64,000 nucleotides of DNA, from contig CAKPDF010000002.1 of assembly GCA_934148535.1 (NCBI GenBank), forward strand, positions 72,520 through 136,519, written 5' to 3'. Source of the DNA: an uncultured Bacilli bacterium. GTDB taxonomy: Bacteria > Bacillota_I > Bacilli_A > RF39 > UBA660. Numbering within the stretch: the first letter of the stretch is position 1; each line of letters begins with the position of its first letter. Under the pieces are notes generated by a model, which did not search any database, was not told the DNA's origin, and saw nothing but the letters and a program-made list of their open reading frames with translations. This document shows positions 26,381 to 35,120 of the stretch, in pieces. The translations under genes and the position numbers were made by a program.

Positions 26381-27364
26381 TTAACTTTTCTCCCTAACTT
26401 TTTTTAACACATTATTATTATCTTCACTTAAATTTCTATTTTCCAAATAACTTGTATATAAACATAAAGAAGATAGGCTATTATTTATTAAATCATTTAA
26501 TTCTAAAACATCTTTATCAGATAAATATTTTTTGTCATAAGATGCAATATATTTCTTTAACTGTACCATTAAAAGTTTACTATACATAGAAATATCTTTA
26601 GTAGAAGTTAAAAATTCCCTTTCTTCATTTTTCTTTGCTATCTCTTCATAACCAATCTCTGGTAACACTCTAGAATCATATAATTCTTCCCTATTAGGTA
26701 AACTACTTGGATCAAATACTAAGCTTTTTACCATCATACTAACATTATCTCTAACCAATGTATTCTTTTTATATTCAATTAAAAAGTTAGCACCCTCTAA
26801 AAAGAATTCAAACTTACTATCTATTTCTTGTGGTAACCAAATTTTATTTCCATCACTAGCAATACCTCTAACACTATATATTCCAGATTCTGGACCTTGA
26901 AATATATGCATATCATACACATTATCCAAACTATTATCAGGAACATAATTAAAACTTTCTATTCCTAATTCTGACATTTTCGATAAATTCTCCATCATCA
27001 CTGATTGATTACTTTCATTATTTAATATAGAATTAGTAAACTTTATAAATTGTCTTTTACTCTCTTCATCACTAATAATTCTATATATTGGTAATAATAT
27101 TTCTAAATGTATTAATTTTCTAAGTATTTTGTCATATTTATTAATTATATCTTTATACTCTGCTTTTACATAATGTTTATGATATAAATATCCCTTATAT
27201 TCTACTATTTTTAATTCACTAACAACTGAATCTACAAAAGACACCCAAGAAAATTTTTTATCTTGCTTTACTTTTGAAAACTCTCCTATAAATTCTTGTA
27301 ATTTTTTTATTTCTTCATTATTTAATAGTAACATACTAGTTGCTAAATTTGTTTCTATATTCAT
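26381..27364 (-). CDS. Unknown protein, related to the 25248 gene
   Basis: The 327-residue protein is taken from the ATG at 27364, where GGAGAGG lies just upstream; an earlier ATG at 27394 has no such site. It shares SLVFDPSSLPNREELYDSRV, then LPEIGYEEI, with the next gene. A beta-rich section about 155-215 (IFQGPESGIYSVRGIASDGN) precedes that motif. Function is unknown. The two genes form one unit. Confidence 0.55.
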   Translation of the reverse strand: MNIETNLATSMLLLNNEEIKKLQEFIGEFSKVKQDKKFSWVSFVDSVVSELKIVEYKGYLYHKHYVKAEYKDIINKYDKILRKLIHLEILLPIYRIISDEESKRQFIKFTNSILNNESNQSVMMENLSKMSELGIESFNYVPDNSLDNVYDMHIFQGPESGIYSVRGIASDGNKIWLPQEIDSKFEFFLEGANFLIEYKKNTLVRDNVSMMVKSLVFDPSSLPNREELYDSRVLPEIGYEEIAKKNEEREFLTSTKDISMYSKLLMVQLKKYIASYDKKYLSDKDVLELNDLINNSLSSLCLYTSYLENRNLSEDNNNVLKKVREKS

Positions 27365-27456
27365 ATTTACCTCTCCCATATAATATATTTGCATCTATCC
27401 ATAGATATTTTTATTATAGCAAATTATATCATAAAATCAATAATATTAACAATTAG

Positions 27457-27485
27457 TAAAAAAAGAATAACCATTACGGTTATCC
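27457..27485 (-). terminator. Rho-independent terminator after the 27497 gene
   Basis: On the minus strand GGATAACC pairs with GGTTATTC (one wobble) across GTAAT, followed by seven T. Confidence 0.88.
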
Positions 27486-27487
27486 TC

Positions 27488-27533
27488 TTCTCTTTCCTAA
27501 TATTTTTGATTTCTCTTTCCTAATATTTTTGAT
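27488..27533. repeat. Perfect 23-bp tandem duplication across the stop of the 27497 gene
   Basis: TTCTCTTTCCTAATATTTTTGAT occurs twice in succession (27488-27510 and 27511-27533). With a single copy the frame would end LSKILGKRRG; with two it shifts and ends LSKILGKRNQKY. Confidence 0.9.
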
Positions 27534-27712
27534 AAAGGAAGCCTTTCACGCATTTCCTCTGCTGAAAGTAAATTATATGATGAAGTTGATTCTTTTTCTA
27601 TTTTCCTTAATGTAGGTGCTGGACCTTTCTTATCAATCTCATATCTAGCAGTCCTATTTAAAAATTTAGTATTAATATTATTAATAGTTACAATCTTCTT
27701 TTTCTTACTCAT
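27497..27712 (-). CDS. Small basic protein of unknown function
   Basis: The 71-residue protein is rich in Lys and Arg (start MSKKKKIVTINNIN; middle RKIEKESTSSYNLLSAEEM). It has no membrane segment. A good promoter-like AT region and GAGGGG precede the ATG, and a strong terminator follows. The last residues were changed by a 23-bp tandem duplication. Function is unknown. Confidence 0.6.
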   Translation of the reverse strand: MSKKKKIVTINNINTKFLNRTARYEIDKKGPAPTLRKIEKESTSSYNLLSAEEMRERLPLSKILGKRNQKY

Positions 27713-27802
27713 ACTATTATCCCCTCTCTGGAGTACATAGTATACTATATATAAACCATATTGTCAATAGTTTTTTAAAGCCTTTTTTTGCCTAATTAAT
27801 TA

Positions 27803-28690
27803 CTAGTTATCATCATCTCTAATAAAGTCCAAAACTTCATTTATGGTGATATTAAAATCTTCAAAATTTACAGAAAACCATTTAATATTTAACTGATGAT
27901 TAAAAAATGTATATTGTCTTTTAGCGTAATGCCTAGAATTTTTCTTAATTTCTTCTATCGCAGTTTTTAAATCATAAACTCCATCTAAATATTTATATAT
28001 TTCTTGATATCCTATACCCCCTAAAAGTGGTTTAGTTCTTATATTTTTATCATAGAAATACTTTACTTCATCAAGTAATCCATTATCAATCATTGCATCT
28101 ACTCTTTTATTAATTCTATCATACAAGATATTTCTATCACAAGTAAGACCAATAAATATAGCGTCATATAATAGTTTATCTGTTTTATTTTCATTAATAG
28201 CTTTACCTGTTTCATTATAATAATTTAAAGCACTTACTAATCTTCTTCTATTATTTTTATCTATTTCTATATTCCCTAGTTTACTACATAAATAATTATA
28301 TATTTCTTCGTTAGTCATATCTTCAAAATCAGATCTAGACTTATTCTCACTTAATTTATAATCATATAAACAAGCCTTTATATAAAGTCCTGTACCCCCA
28401 ACCATTATAGGAGTTTTACCTCTCTTAATAATATCATCTATTATCTTTCTAGCATCAATCTGATAATTATAAATACTATATTCTTCATCTACATTCTTTA
28501 TATCAAACAAATGATGAACTATACCCTCTTTTTCACTTTCTAATATTTTAGCAGTTCCAATATTCAAGCCCTTATATATCTGCATACTATCAGCATTTAT
28601 TACCTCACCATTAAGTTTTTTAGCAAGTTCTACACTTAATTTAGTTTTACCTACTGCAGTTGGTCCTGTTATTACTATTACTTTATTCAT
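27803..28690 (-). CDS. miaA: tRNA dimethylallyltransferase MiaA
   Basis: MiaA prenylates A37 of tRNAs that read codons starting with U. The 295-residue protein has GPTAVGKTKLSVELA (P-loop, 7-21), VINADSMQIYKGLNIGTAK, VGGTGLYIKACLYDY, and the C-terminal LLGGIGYQEIYKYLDG, then SRHYAKRQYTFF. It overlaps the upstream unknown gene by 8 bp in the mutL-to-miaA operon. Confidence 0.96.
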   Translation of the reverse strand: MNKVIVITGPTAVGKTKLSVELAKKLNGEVINADSMQIYKGLNIGTAKILESEKEGIVHHLFDIKNVDEEYSIYNYQIDARKIIDDIIKRGKTPIMVGGTGLYIKACLYDYKLSENKSRSDFEDMTNEEIYNYLCSKLGNIEIDKNNRRRLVSALNYYNETGKAINENKTDKLLYDAIFIGLTCDRNILYDRINKRVDAMIDNGLLDEVKYFYDKNIRTKPLLGGIGYQEIYKYLDGVYDLKTAIEEIKKNSRHYAKRQYTFFNHQLNIKWFSVNFEDFNITINEVLDFIRDDDN

Positions 28691-29210
28691 AATGTCCCTC
28701 TCTTTTTAATGCTTTTGTTAAAAAAACTTTATTAGATACAATATCATCATTTTCAGACTCTATCCTTTTATTTTTAAATTTTAATCTTTTATAAGCATCA
28801 TCTATATAATCATATAACTTATCATCTTGATTATTATTTATAAACTCAGAAACTTTAAGCAAATCATCAAGTATTCCTTTATTTTTTACTAAAATAATTA
28901 AATATGGTAGTTGTTTAGAGTTTGTAAAAGTATTATTCTCAGAATTATAATGAATAACTCTTTTTTCTAGTATCTTCGTTACAAGTAATATACTAATAAA
29001 ATTATATTTTTGAAGTTCACTTTCATCAAATAATATATTAAAATAATCAATAATAATATTATTTTTATATAAAGATATATTTAATATTCTTTCATCAATT
29101 TCAATTTTTATCTTTAATTTATCATTTTCCCAAGCATAAGATTGATATAAAGTATATAAATTAAATAAATTATTAGTAAATTCTTTAATATCTATATCTT
29201 TTCCAAACAT
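28683..29210 (-). CDS. Unknown protein between mutL and miaA
   Basis: The 175-residue acidic protein has alternating short strands and helices (ILNISLYKNNIIIDYFNILF, ISILLVTKILEKRVI, LPYLIILVKNKGILDDLL). Its layout resembles that of the next upstream gene. No motif is recognised. It overlaps both neighbours (8 and 19 bp), so it is translated with miaA. Confidence 0.55.
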   Translation of the reverse strand: MFGKDIDIKEFTNNLFNLYTLYQSYAWENDKLKIKIEIDERILNISLYKNNIIIDYFNILFDESELQKYNFISILLVTKILEKRVIHYNSENNTFTNSKQLPYLIILVKNKGILDDLLKVSEFINNNQDDKLYDYIDDAYKRLKFKNKRIESENDDIVSNKVFLTKALKREGHYE

Positions 29211-29674
29211 TTCTTCTTGCCTCCATATTTTTTAAAAGTAGAATTATAATAATTAAGTACTAACATAGTATCACTTATTGTATTAGATTTTAACCTATTT
29301 AAAGAAAATATCTTTCTATCAATAATTTCCTTTATACTATCATTATCATCTTTCTCTATAAAACCTAATATCTCTTCTATATCAAGAGAAAGTTTATCAT
29401 CATTAATAATAATACTAATATCATTTTTTTCTGATGCTTTAACAATTAATATTAAAGACAAATATTCATATAAAAATCTTTCATTATTATCAAAATTAAG
29501 TTCTAAAGAATTAGAAATATCTTTTTCTTGAACTAAACTCAATTTTAAAACTGGACCCTCTATATATTCACTAGTTAAAGATAATAATATTTTATTATTT
29601 TCATTTAACAACATCTCATAATTACTATATAATTTTAAAATTTTATTTGTTAGTAATACTATTTGATTTTGCAT
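29192..29674 (-). CDS. Unknown protein downstream of mutL
   Basis: The 160-residue protein is acidic, with a helical start (IVLLTNKILKLYSNYEMLLN), short strands and a KKYGGKKKC end. Its arrangement resembles the 28683 protein, which suggests an old duplication, but identity is low. It starts 2 bp after the mutL stop and overlaps the next gene by 19 bp. Confidence 0.55.
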   Translation of the reverse strand: MQNQIVLLTNKILKLYSNYEMLLNENNKILLSLTSEYIEGPVLKLSLVQEKDISNSLELNFDNNERFLYEYLSLILIVKASEKNDISIIINDDKLSLDIEEILGFIEKDDNDSIKEIIDRKIFSLNRLKSNTISDTMLVLNYYNSTFKKYGGKKKCLEKI

Positions 29675-29676
29675 AA

Positions 29677-31470
29677 CTAGACGCTCCTTTTAAACATTTT
29701 TTCTAATTCATATATTCTAAATTCTATAATAGTAGGTCTACCATGAGGACAATTAAATGGATTCTTACAACCTCTTAATTGATTAATAATGCTTTCCATA
29801 TCATCTTTTGTTATTCTAGTATTTCCTTTTATACTAGCCTTACATGCCATTGTAGCAGCAACATGATCTACAAATCTTTTTAAATCAAAATTTTCTTGCT
29901 CCTTAATTATTGTTTCAAAAATATTTCTAATAATTATCTCTTCTTTACCCTTCATAAACCAAGTAGGATGTGAATTTATTCTAATAGAAGATGAGCCAAA
30001 AGGCTCAGTCATAATATTTAAATTATCTAATATATCCTTATTCTTTTCTATAATTAAATAATCATTTAAAGGAAGTTCTATAACAATAGGAACTATAGTA
30101 TCAATATTATCTTTTTTAGGATGCGATAACAAATAAGAATACTTTTCATAATTTATTCTTTCTTGAGCAGCATGTTGATCTATCAAATATAATCCTAATT
30201 CATTTTCACATACTATATAAGTACCATGCACTAATCCCACAGGATATAATTCTGGTAACTTTTTAACTTCATCTATTTTTTCTATATAAGTATTATTATT
30301 TTCTATAGTATCAAAATCCAATTCTTCATTATCACTACTACTATTAAAATTAATAGCGTCTTTCAAAGCATTTGTATATTCACTAGTACATTCAGAAACT
30401 TGTGATCTTTCCAAATTTAGAGATAAATTTTCATATTTTGGTAATTCTTCTGGTAATACAGTTTTAGCTTCAATTTTGGGTATTAATAATTTATCTTTTA
30501 TAGCATTTATTACTAAATTATGCACAAGTATCTTTAAATCTTCAAAATTAGAAAATTTAATATCCAATTTTGAAGGATGAATATTTACATCAAGTAGACT
30601 AGGATCAGTAGTTATTTTTAATACTACTATTGGATATCTCGTATCTTCTTTATAACTACTATATGATTCATTTATAGTCTTATTTAATGAAGCATTTTTT
30701 ACTACTCTACCGTTTACTAAAGTAGTCATATAATTTCTACTAGATCTATTTACTTCTGGCATAGATACATATCCTTCTACTTCATAATCATAATTAGCAC
30801 CCATTACCTTTATCATTTTTTTAGTAACATCTGTCTTATATATAGAATGTATTACTTTTAATAAATTTCCAGAACCATCTGTATTAAGTAATTCTTTTTC
30901 ATCATTTATAAGTTTAAATTTTATATTAGGATAAGACAAAGCCATCTTATTAACATAATCTACAATATTAGCAAGTTCAGCATAAATACTTGATAAATGT
31001 TTTAATCTTGCAGGTGTATTATAAAATAAATGACTAACTGTAATAGAAGTACCACCCCTTAAATCACATGATGTATTTTCTATAATATTACCTCCCTTAA
31101 TATGTATTAAAGTTCCAACATCATCTTTAACAGTTTTAAGTACTACGTCGCTAACAGATGCTATAGAAGGAAGAGCCTCACCCCTAAATCCTAAAGAATG
31201 AATATTAAATAAGTCATCCTTAGTATAAAGTTTACTAGTAGCATGTCTTCTAAATGCTAACATTGCATCTTCTCTATCCATACCAGTTCCATTATCCATT
31301 ACTTTTATTTCTCTTATACCAGCTTCTTTTAATTCTATTATAATACTGCTACTTTTAGCATCTACACTATTTTCTACTAACTCTTTTACTATACTTACAC
31401 ATTTTTCTACTACTTCTCCAGCAGCTATCTGATTCGCTAAAGTATCATCCATAACTTTTATCTTAGACAT
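29677..31470 (-). CDS. mutL: DNA mismatch repair protein MutL (endonuclease type)
   Basis: MutL couples mismatch recognition by MutS to strand incision. The N-terminal GHKL ATPase has ELVENSVDAKSS, VMDNGTGMDREDAMLAF and GFRGEALPSIASV. The C-terminal domain carries the metal-binding nicking motif DQHAAQERINYE (about 415-430), ACKASIKGN and CPHGRPT, so this is the endonuclease-bearing kind found where MutH is absent. Length (597 aa) is normal. No mutS lies in the window. It heads a run through two unknown genes to miaA. Confidence 0.96.
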   Translation of the reverse strand: MSKIKVMDDTLANQIAAGEVVEKCVSIVKELVENSVDAKSSSIIIELKEAGIREIKVMDNGTGMDREDAMLAFRRHATSKLYTKDDLFNIHSLGFRGEALPSIASVSDVVLKTVKDDVGTLIHIKGGNIIENTSCDLRGGTSITVSHLFYNTPARLKHLSSIYAELANIVDYVNKMALSYPNIKFKLINDEKELLNTDGSGNLLKVIHSIYKTDVTKKMIKVMGANYDYEVEGYVSMPEVNRSSRNYMTTLVNGRVVKNASLNKTINESYSSYKEDTRYPIVVLKITTDPSLLDVNIHPSKLDIKFSNFEDLKILVHNLVINAIKDKLLIPKIEAKTVLPEELPKYENLSLNLERSQVSECTSEYTNALKDAINFNSSSDNEELDFDTIENNNTYIEKIDEVKKLPELYPVGLVHGTYIVCENELGLYLIDQHAAQERINYEKYSYLLSHPKKDNIDTIVPIVIELPLNDYLIIEKNKDILDNLNIMTEPFGSSSIRINSHPTWFMKGKEEIIIRNIFETIIKEQENFDLKRFVDHVAATMACKASIKGNTRITKDDMESIINQLRGCKNPFNCPHGRPTIIEFRIYELEKMFKRSV

Positions 31471-31611
31471 AAAATCACTTCTTCCACCTCCATTATATCA
31501 AAAAATATTTGTTTAGTAAATTGCAATATTTTCATATTTTACTAGTATTTGTAATAAAAAAAGAAAATAGTTTTACTACTCTCTAAAAGCTTTATTAATC
31601 AACTATAAAAA

Positions 31612-32214
31612 TCAGTTATTCTTTTCTAAATTTAATAAAAATAATATTTTAATCATCAAAAATAAGAATAAAAATGCTGTAATATATGACTGCTTTGATA
31701 AAGCAAATATCAAAATACTCAAGGTATAAACAACTACTGAAATTAATTTTACATTCTTAAGTTTATTTTTCTTGTTATTAGCGCTAAAAATAATTTCTAA
31801 CACCCCAACAATAAAACTAACAATAAGAAGTACCAAGTATGCTATATATAAAAGACTACTAAGAGGTTTTAATTCTATTAATGTCATAGCACTATTATTT
31901 TTAACATAAAAAGGCATAAATATAAAACTAATAGAAAGAATATCAAGTATCGCAAAAAACAAAGTAGTTTTTCTATCTAATTTATTATAATTATCACTTT
32001 CTGCTATAAAAATTAAGTCATCAAAAGAAGTTAAATCAGAAACATTAACATCTAATATTCTAGCAATATTCTTAATATCCTTAACACTAGGTAATATCTT
32101 ACCATTTTCAATTCTAGCAACATAAATTTTAGATACCCCTAACCTTTCCGCTAACTGATCTTGAGTTAAATTATTTTCTTTTCTTAATTTTTGAATTTTC
32201 TTATTTACTTCCAT
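31612..32214 (-). CDS. XRE-type regulator fused to a membrane domain
   Basis: The 200-residue protein has an N-terminal helix-turn-helix (about 5-60: IQKLRKENNLTQDQLAERLG, then VSKIYVARIENG). A short linker and about four membrane helices (about 82-195) follow. A membrane-tethered repressor is implied. It starts one base after the stop of the DUF975-CmpB fusion, so the two form an operon. Confidence 0.8.
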   Translation of the reverse strand: MEVNKKIQKLRKENNLTQDQLAERLGVSKIYVARIENGKILPSVKDIKNIARILDVNVSDLTSFDDLIFIAESDNYNKLDRKTTLFFAILDILSISFIFMPFYVKNNSAMTLIELKPLSSLLYIAYLVLLIVSFIVGVLEIIFSANNKKNKLKNVKLISVVVYTLSILIFALSKQSYITAFLFLFLMIKILFLLNLEKNN

Positions 32215-32215
32215 A

Positions 32216-33814
32216 CTACATTTCTCCTTCTATACAAATAATATTATCTCTAGCAATTCTATTATCTTCATAATCACTTATTCCTTCTCCACTATTAGGT
32301 TTAATAGTAGAAATAACAAAATCTACACTAAAAACAATTAAAAATATTATACAAAATATATGCTTAATATTAGAATTAATTTTAGAATATATATTGTCTA
32401 ATACTGGAGCTAACAAATAAGTAAAACCACAGCCACCAAGTCCAAACACAAGTAATCCTTCTAAACAAATTCTACCTTGAATATTTAAAAAATATCCACT
32501 ATAATCCCAATATTTAGCATGCATGAATACTTCTAAATACCATGCAGTAGTATACTCCAATACCCCACATACAATTACAGCCATTATAAATAACTTCCAA
32601 GGATTATCTCTAAATTTTTTTAGCAAAACTAAAATGAGGATTCCACCCCAACCATATATAGGTAACCAAGGTCCATACATAGTTCCTCTATTAACAAATA
32701 CACCATCACTGACCAAATGTAACGATACCTCCCATAAAAAACCTATAAAAGAAAATGTAAAAAAGAATAATATATATGTTTGTAAAGAATAATCTTTATC
32801 ATAGTCTACTTTCAACCAATCTCTTACTTTATTAGAGGATATACTAAACTCTTCAACTGGATAAATATCATCTTTTATATCTTTCCTATCAAGTAACTTA
32901 TCATTAAGTAATTTACCATTATCTATTTTCTTTCTTTTTTTACCCCTAATACTCATATAAACAGATGCCTTTGTAGCCTCATAATATACATCAGAATAAA
33001 ATATAGAAGATAGCTTAAATGTTAAAAGACTTAATATATGCCAACCTATAAAAGAAAGATCCAATTTAAATAAATTCCATTTTTCACCTTCTGTTAGTTG
33101 TTTAGATAATTTAAAAGCCTCTTTCTTACTAATATTAGGATTCTCTGCTAAAATATAAGGAACAAAATAATATTCATAGTTTTTTATAAACCCAAATACT
33201 ATAGTTAAATTCCAAAAGAATTGATATAATGATTTCATAAATAATATATATGCAATATGTAATGTTTTCTTAGTTCTATACGGAAATAACAATTTATCTA
33301 CTTTAGTATTTCTATATTTTCTTTGTTCTAAAAAATATCTATTTTCTCCTATAACTAATACATCAATAAATATAATATTAAAAGTATATATCAATATAGT
33401 TGATATTAATACTAATATACCAACACTTATTTTATCACCAAATAATAGCTTATTAAATCCATTCAGTATTCCAAATACAATTGATCTACTTGAATTTATT
33501 TCATTAGCAAATACTGATAATACACCTCTAGAAAATTTACTTTCAAATTTTTTATCTTCTTTTTTCTCTTTGCTTGTTTTTTCTAACAAATTATTAATTA
33601 TTTCACTATTAGATATTTTTTGTTTTCTACTAACTAAACTCTCAATCTTTTCAGATGCTCTATCTGTTTCTAAAAAGTTTTTAGATGAATAAGTAAAACC
33701 ACCTGCTAAAGCTACAGAACATATAAAAACAACTATGACATTTCTAAAATAATGATGAGCTATATTCTCTCTTGCTTCTTTTTTTATCTCTTTTCTATCA
33801 AACATACTACTCAC
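32216..33814 (-). CDS. DUF975 / CmpB-type (putative ABC-transporter type IV) membrane fusion
   Basis: The 532-residue membrane protein has two family segments. The N-terminal DUF975-like half (about 1-285) starts FDRKEIKKEARENIAHHYFR and contains KKEAFKLSKQLTEGEKWNLF. The C-terminal half (about 345-490) matches the CmpB family (PF06541): FIGFLWEVSLHL, NRGTMYGPWLPIYGWGG, EYTTAWYLEV and GRICLEGLLVFGLGG. Neither family has a firmly known function. It is operonic with the membrane-tethered XRE protein. Confidence 0.75.
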   Translation of the reverse strand: MSSMFDRKEIKKEARENIAHHYFRNVIVVFICSVALAGGFTYSSKNFLETDRASEKIESLVSRKQKISNSEIINNLLEKTSKEKKEDKKFESKFSRGVLSVFANEINSSRSIVFGILNGFNKLLFGDKISVGILVLISTILIYTFNIIFIDVLVIGENRYFLEQRKYRNTKVDKLLFPYRTKKTLHIAYILFMKSLYQFFWNLTIVFGFIKNYEYYFVPYILAENPNISKKEAFKLSKQLTEGEKWNLFKLDLSFIGWHILSLLTFKLSSIFYSDVYYEATKASVYMSIRGKKRKKIDNGKLLNDKLLDRKDIKDDIYPVEEFSISSNKVRDWLKVDYDKDYSLQTYILFFFTFSFIGFLWEVSLHLVSDGVFVNRGTMYGPWLPIYGWGGILILVLLKKFRDNPWKLFIMAVIVCGVLEYTTAWYLEVFMHAKYWDYSGYFLNIQGRICLEGLLVFGLGGCGFTYLLAPVLDNIYSKINSNIKHIFCIIFLIVFSVDFVISTIKPNSGEGISDYEDNRIARDNIICIEGEM

Positions 33815-33905
33815 ACCCTATTAAAATAATTATAGCACAATACATCAAAATATAATTAAAATTAACTAATATAGTACTGTTACTTAATTTTATAATACCT
33901 TACTA

Positions 33906-34358
33906 TCAATTCCATTTTAAATCTTCACCATTTAAATCATATATAAATTTCTTATTATTTTTATCGAAAGTAACACATATAGAGTTTTTATCATCAGTTA
34001 AATCTAATCTACTTTTTTTATCTTTAGGATTAACTATATAATCACCACTATCATCTGTACCAGAAGGTGATAAATATCCATTATCTAATAAACTTTTAAT
34101 AGTTATTTTATTTTGTTTACATTCTTCAGAGTCACAAGAAGTACAATTAATGTTTACAGTATTACTATATCTATTATCATTAATATATTGTTCACATGAT
34201 AATTTAATTGAATTTATTAAATCATTATAAGAATTTTCTTTACTCCTATTTAATAATCCACTTACACTAGGTACAATTAATAATGAAAGCACACTAAGAA
34301 TAACTACAACTGCAATAACTTCAACTAAAGTAAATCCTTTATTACCTAATTTTTTCAT
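33906..34358 (-). CDS. Type IV prepilin-like protein
   Basis: The 150-residue protein has a short basic leader, the prepilin cleavage site KGFTLVEVIAVVVILSVLSL and a single hydrophobic helix. The soluble head contains a Cys pair region (INCTSCDSEEC). The family covers pilins, pseudopilins and ComGC-like competence pilins. No prepilin peptidase or assembly ATPase is nearby. With comEA/comEC present in the genome, a DNA-uptake or surface role is possible. Confidence 0.8.
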   Translation of the reverse strand: MKKLGNKGFTLVEVIAVVVILSVLSLLIVPSVSGLLNRSKENSYNDLINSIKLSCEQYINDNRYSNTVNINCTSCDSEECKQNKITIKSLLDNGYLSPSGTDDSGDYIVNPKDKKSRLDLTDDKNSICVTFDKNNKKFIYDLNGEDLKWN

Positions 34359-34410
34359 ATAATCACTATCCTATAATAAAATTATACAATAATTAAAATA
34401 ATAAGACAAG

Positions 34411-34437
34411 AAAAAAAGAATCTATTTTGCAGATTCT
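34411..34437 (-). terminator. Terminator overlapping the YtxH-type stop codon
   Basis: On the minus strand AGAATCT pairs with AGATTCT across GCAAAAT, followed by seven T; the stem begins inside the last codons. Confidence 0.8.
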
Positions 34438-34826
34438 AATTTTTTTAATACATCTTTAGTAACTTCAATTGCTTTTTGTCTTAAATCCTCAGCAATTCCT
34501 TCTAACACAGGAGTTCCTTTTTCTTTAGCAAGTTCTACTAACTCATCTGTTTTTGTTTTTAAAAGAGCACCTTTTTCTTTAGCAAGTTTTAAAGCCTTTT
34601 CTTTATCTAAATCTTCTAAATCATTTTTAATTTCATCAACTTTAGTATTGAATTCTTTTTTCACTTCTTCTACATCAATTTCTTTAACTTTATCAGTTAA
34701 TTCATTAATTTTCTTTTTAAGATCCTCTCTTAATTCACTACCTTTTTTAGGTGCAAATAGCATTCCTAAACCTGCTCCAATACCTATTCCAGCAACTAAC
34801 TTTCCTAAACCATTTTTCTTACTCAT
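34422..34826 (-). CDS. YtxH-domain protein
   Basis: The protein (about 134 residues from the ATG at 34826) starts MSKKNGLGKLVAGIGIGAGL with a glycine-rich membrane segment and LFAPKKGSELREDL, the YtxH signature. A long charged coiled-coil made of lysine/glutamate repeats follows (LAKEKGALLKTKTDELVELA). The start at 34826 has GGAAGAGG upstream and overlaps the DUF948 stop (ATGAGTAA). YtxH proteins are envelope-associated and often stress-induced. The last gene of a four-gene envelope operon. Confidence 0.85.
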   Translation of the reverse strand: MSKKNGLGKLVAGIGIGAGLGMLFAPKKGSELREDLKKKINELTDKVKEIDVEEVKKEFNTKVDEIKNDLEDLDKEKALKLAKEKGALLKTKTDELVELAKEKGTPVLEGIAEDLRQKAIEVTKDVLKKLESAK

Positions 34827-35118
34827 CAATATCCTCTTCCTTTCCTTTAGTATTATCTTTTTTAGCAAACAACTTTCTCAACATAAAACTAAGTCCGTCT
34901 ACTATTTTATCACTTATTAAAGCTAATTTATCAGTAGTAACATCAATTATCTGGAAAACTCCATTCAATTTAGAAACCTTACCATTAATATCATCTACCA
35001 TTGTGTCAATTTTATTAATGGTAATAATTAACTTTATACCTAATACTATTAAAACTACCAATAAAATAGAACCTAAAATGTATAACATCATTAACAAGAA
35101 AGTATTAACATCAATCAT
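34819..35118 (-). CDS. DUF948 membrane protein
   Basis: The 99-residue protein has an N-terminal membrane helix (about 5-30) and a short coiled-coil (INKIDTMVDDINGKVSKLNG), the form of DUF948 proteins such as B. subtilis YtxG. YtxG and YtxH neighbours occur in Bacillus, which supports the call. It overlaps the YtxH-type gene by 8 bp. Confidence 0.8.
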   Translation of the reverse strand: MIDVNTFLLMMLYILGSILLVVLIVLGIKLIITINKIDTMVDDINGKVSKLNGVFQIIDVTTDKLALISDKIVDGLSFMLRKLFAKKDNTKGKEEDIDE

Positions 35119-35120
35119 CT

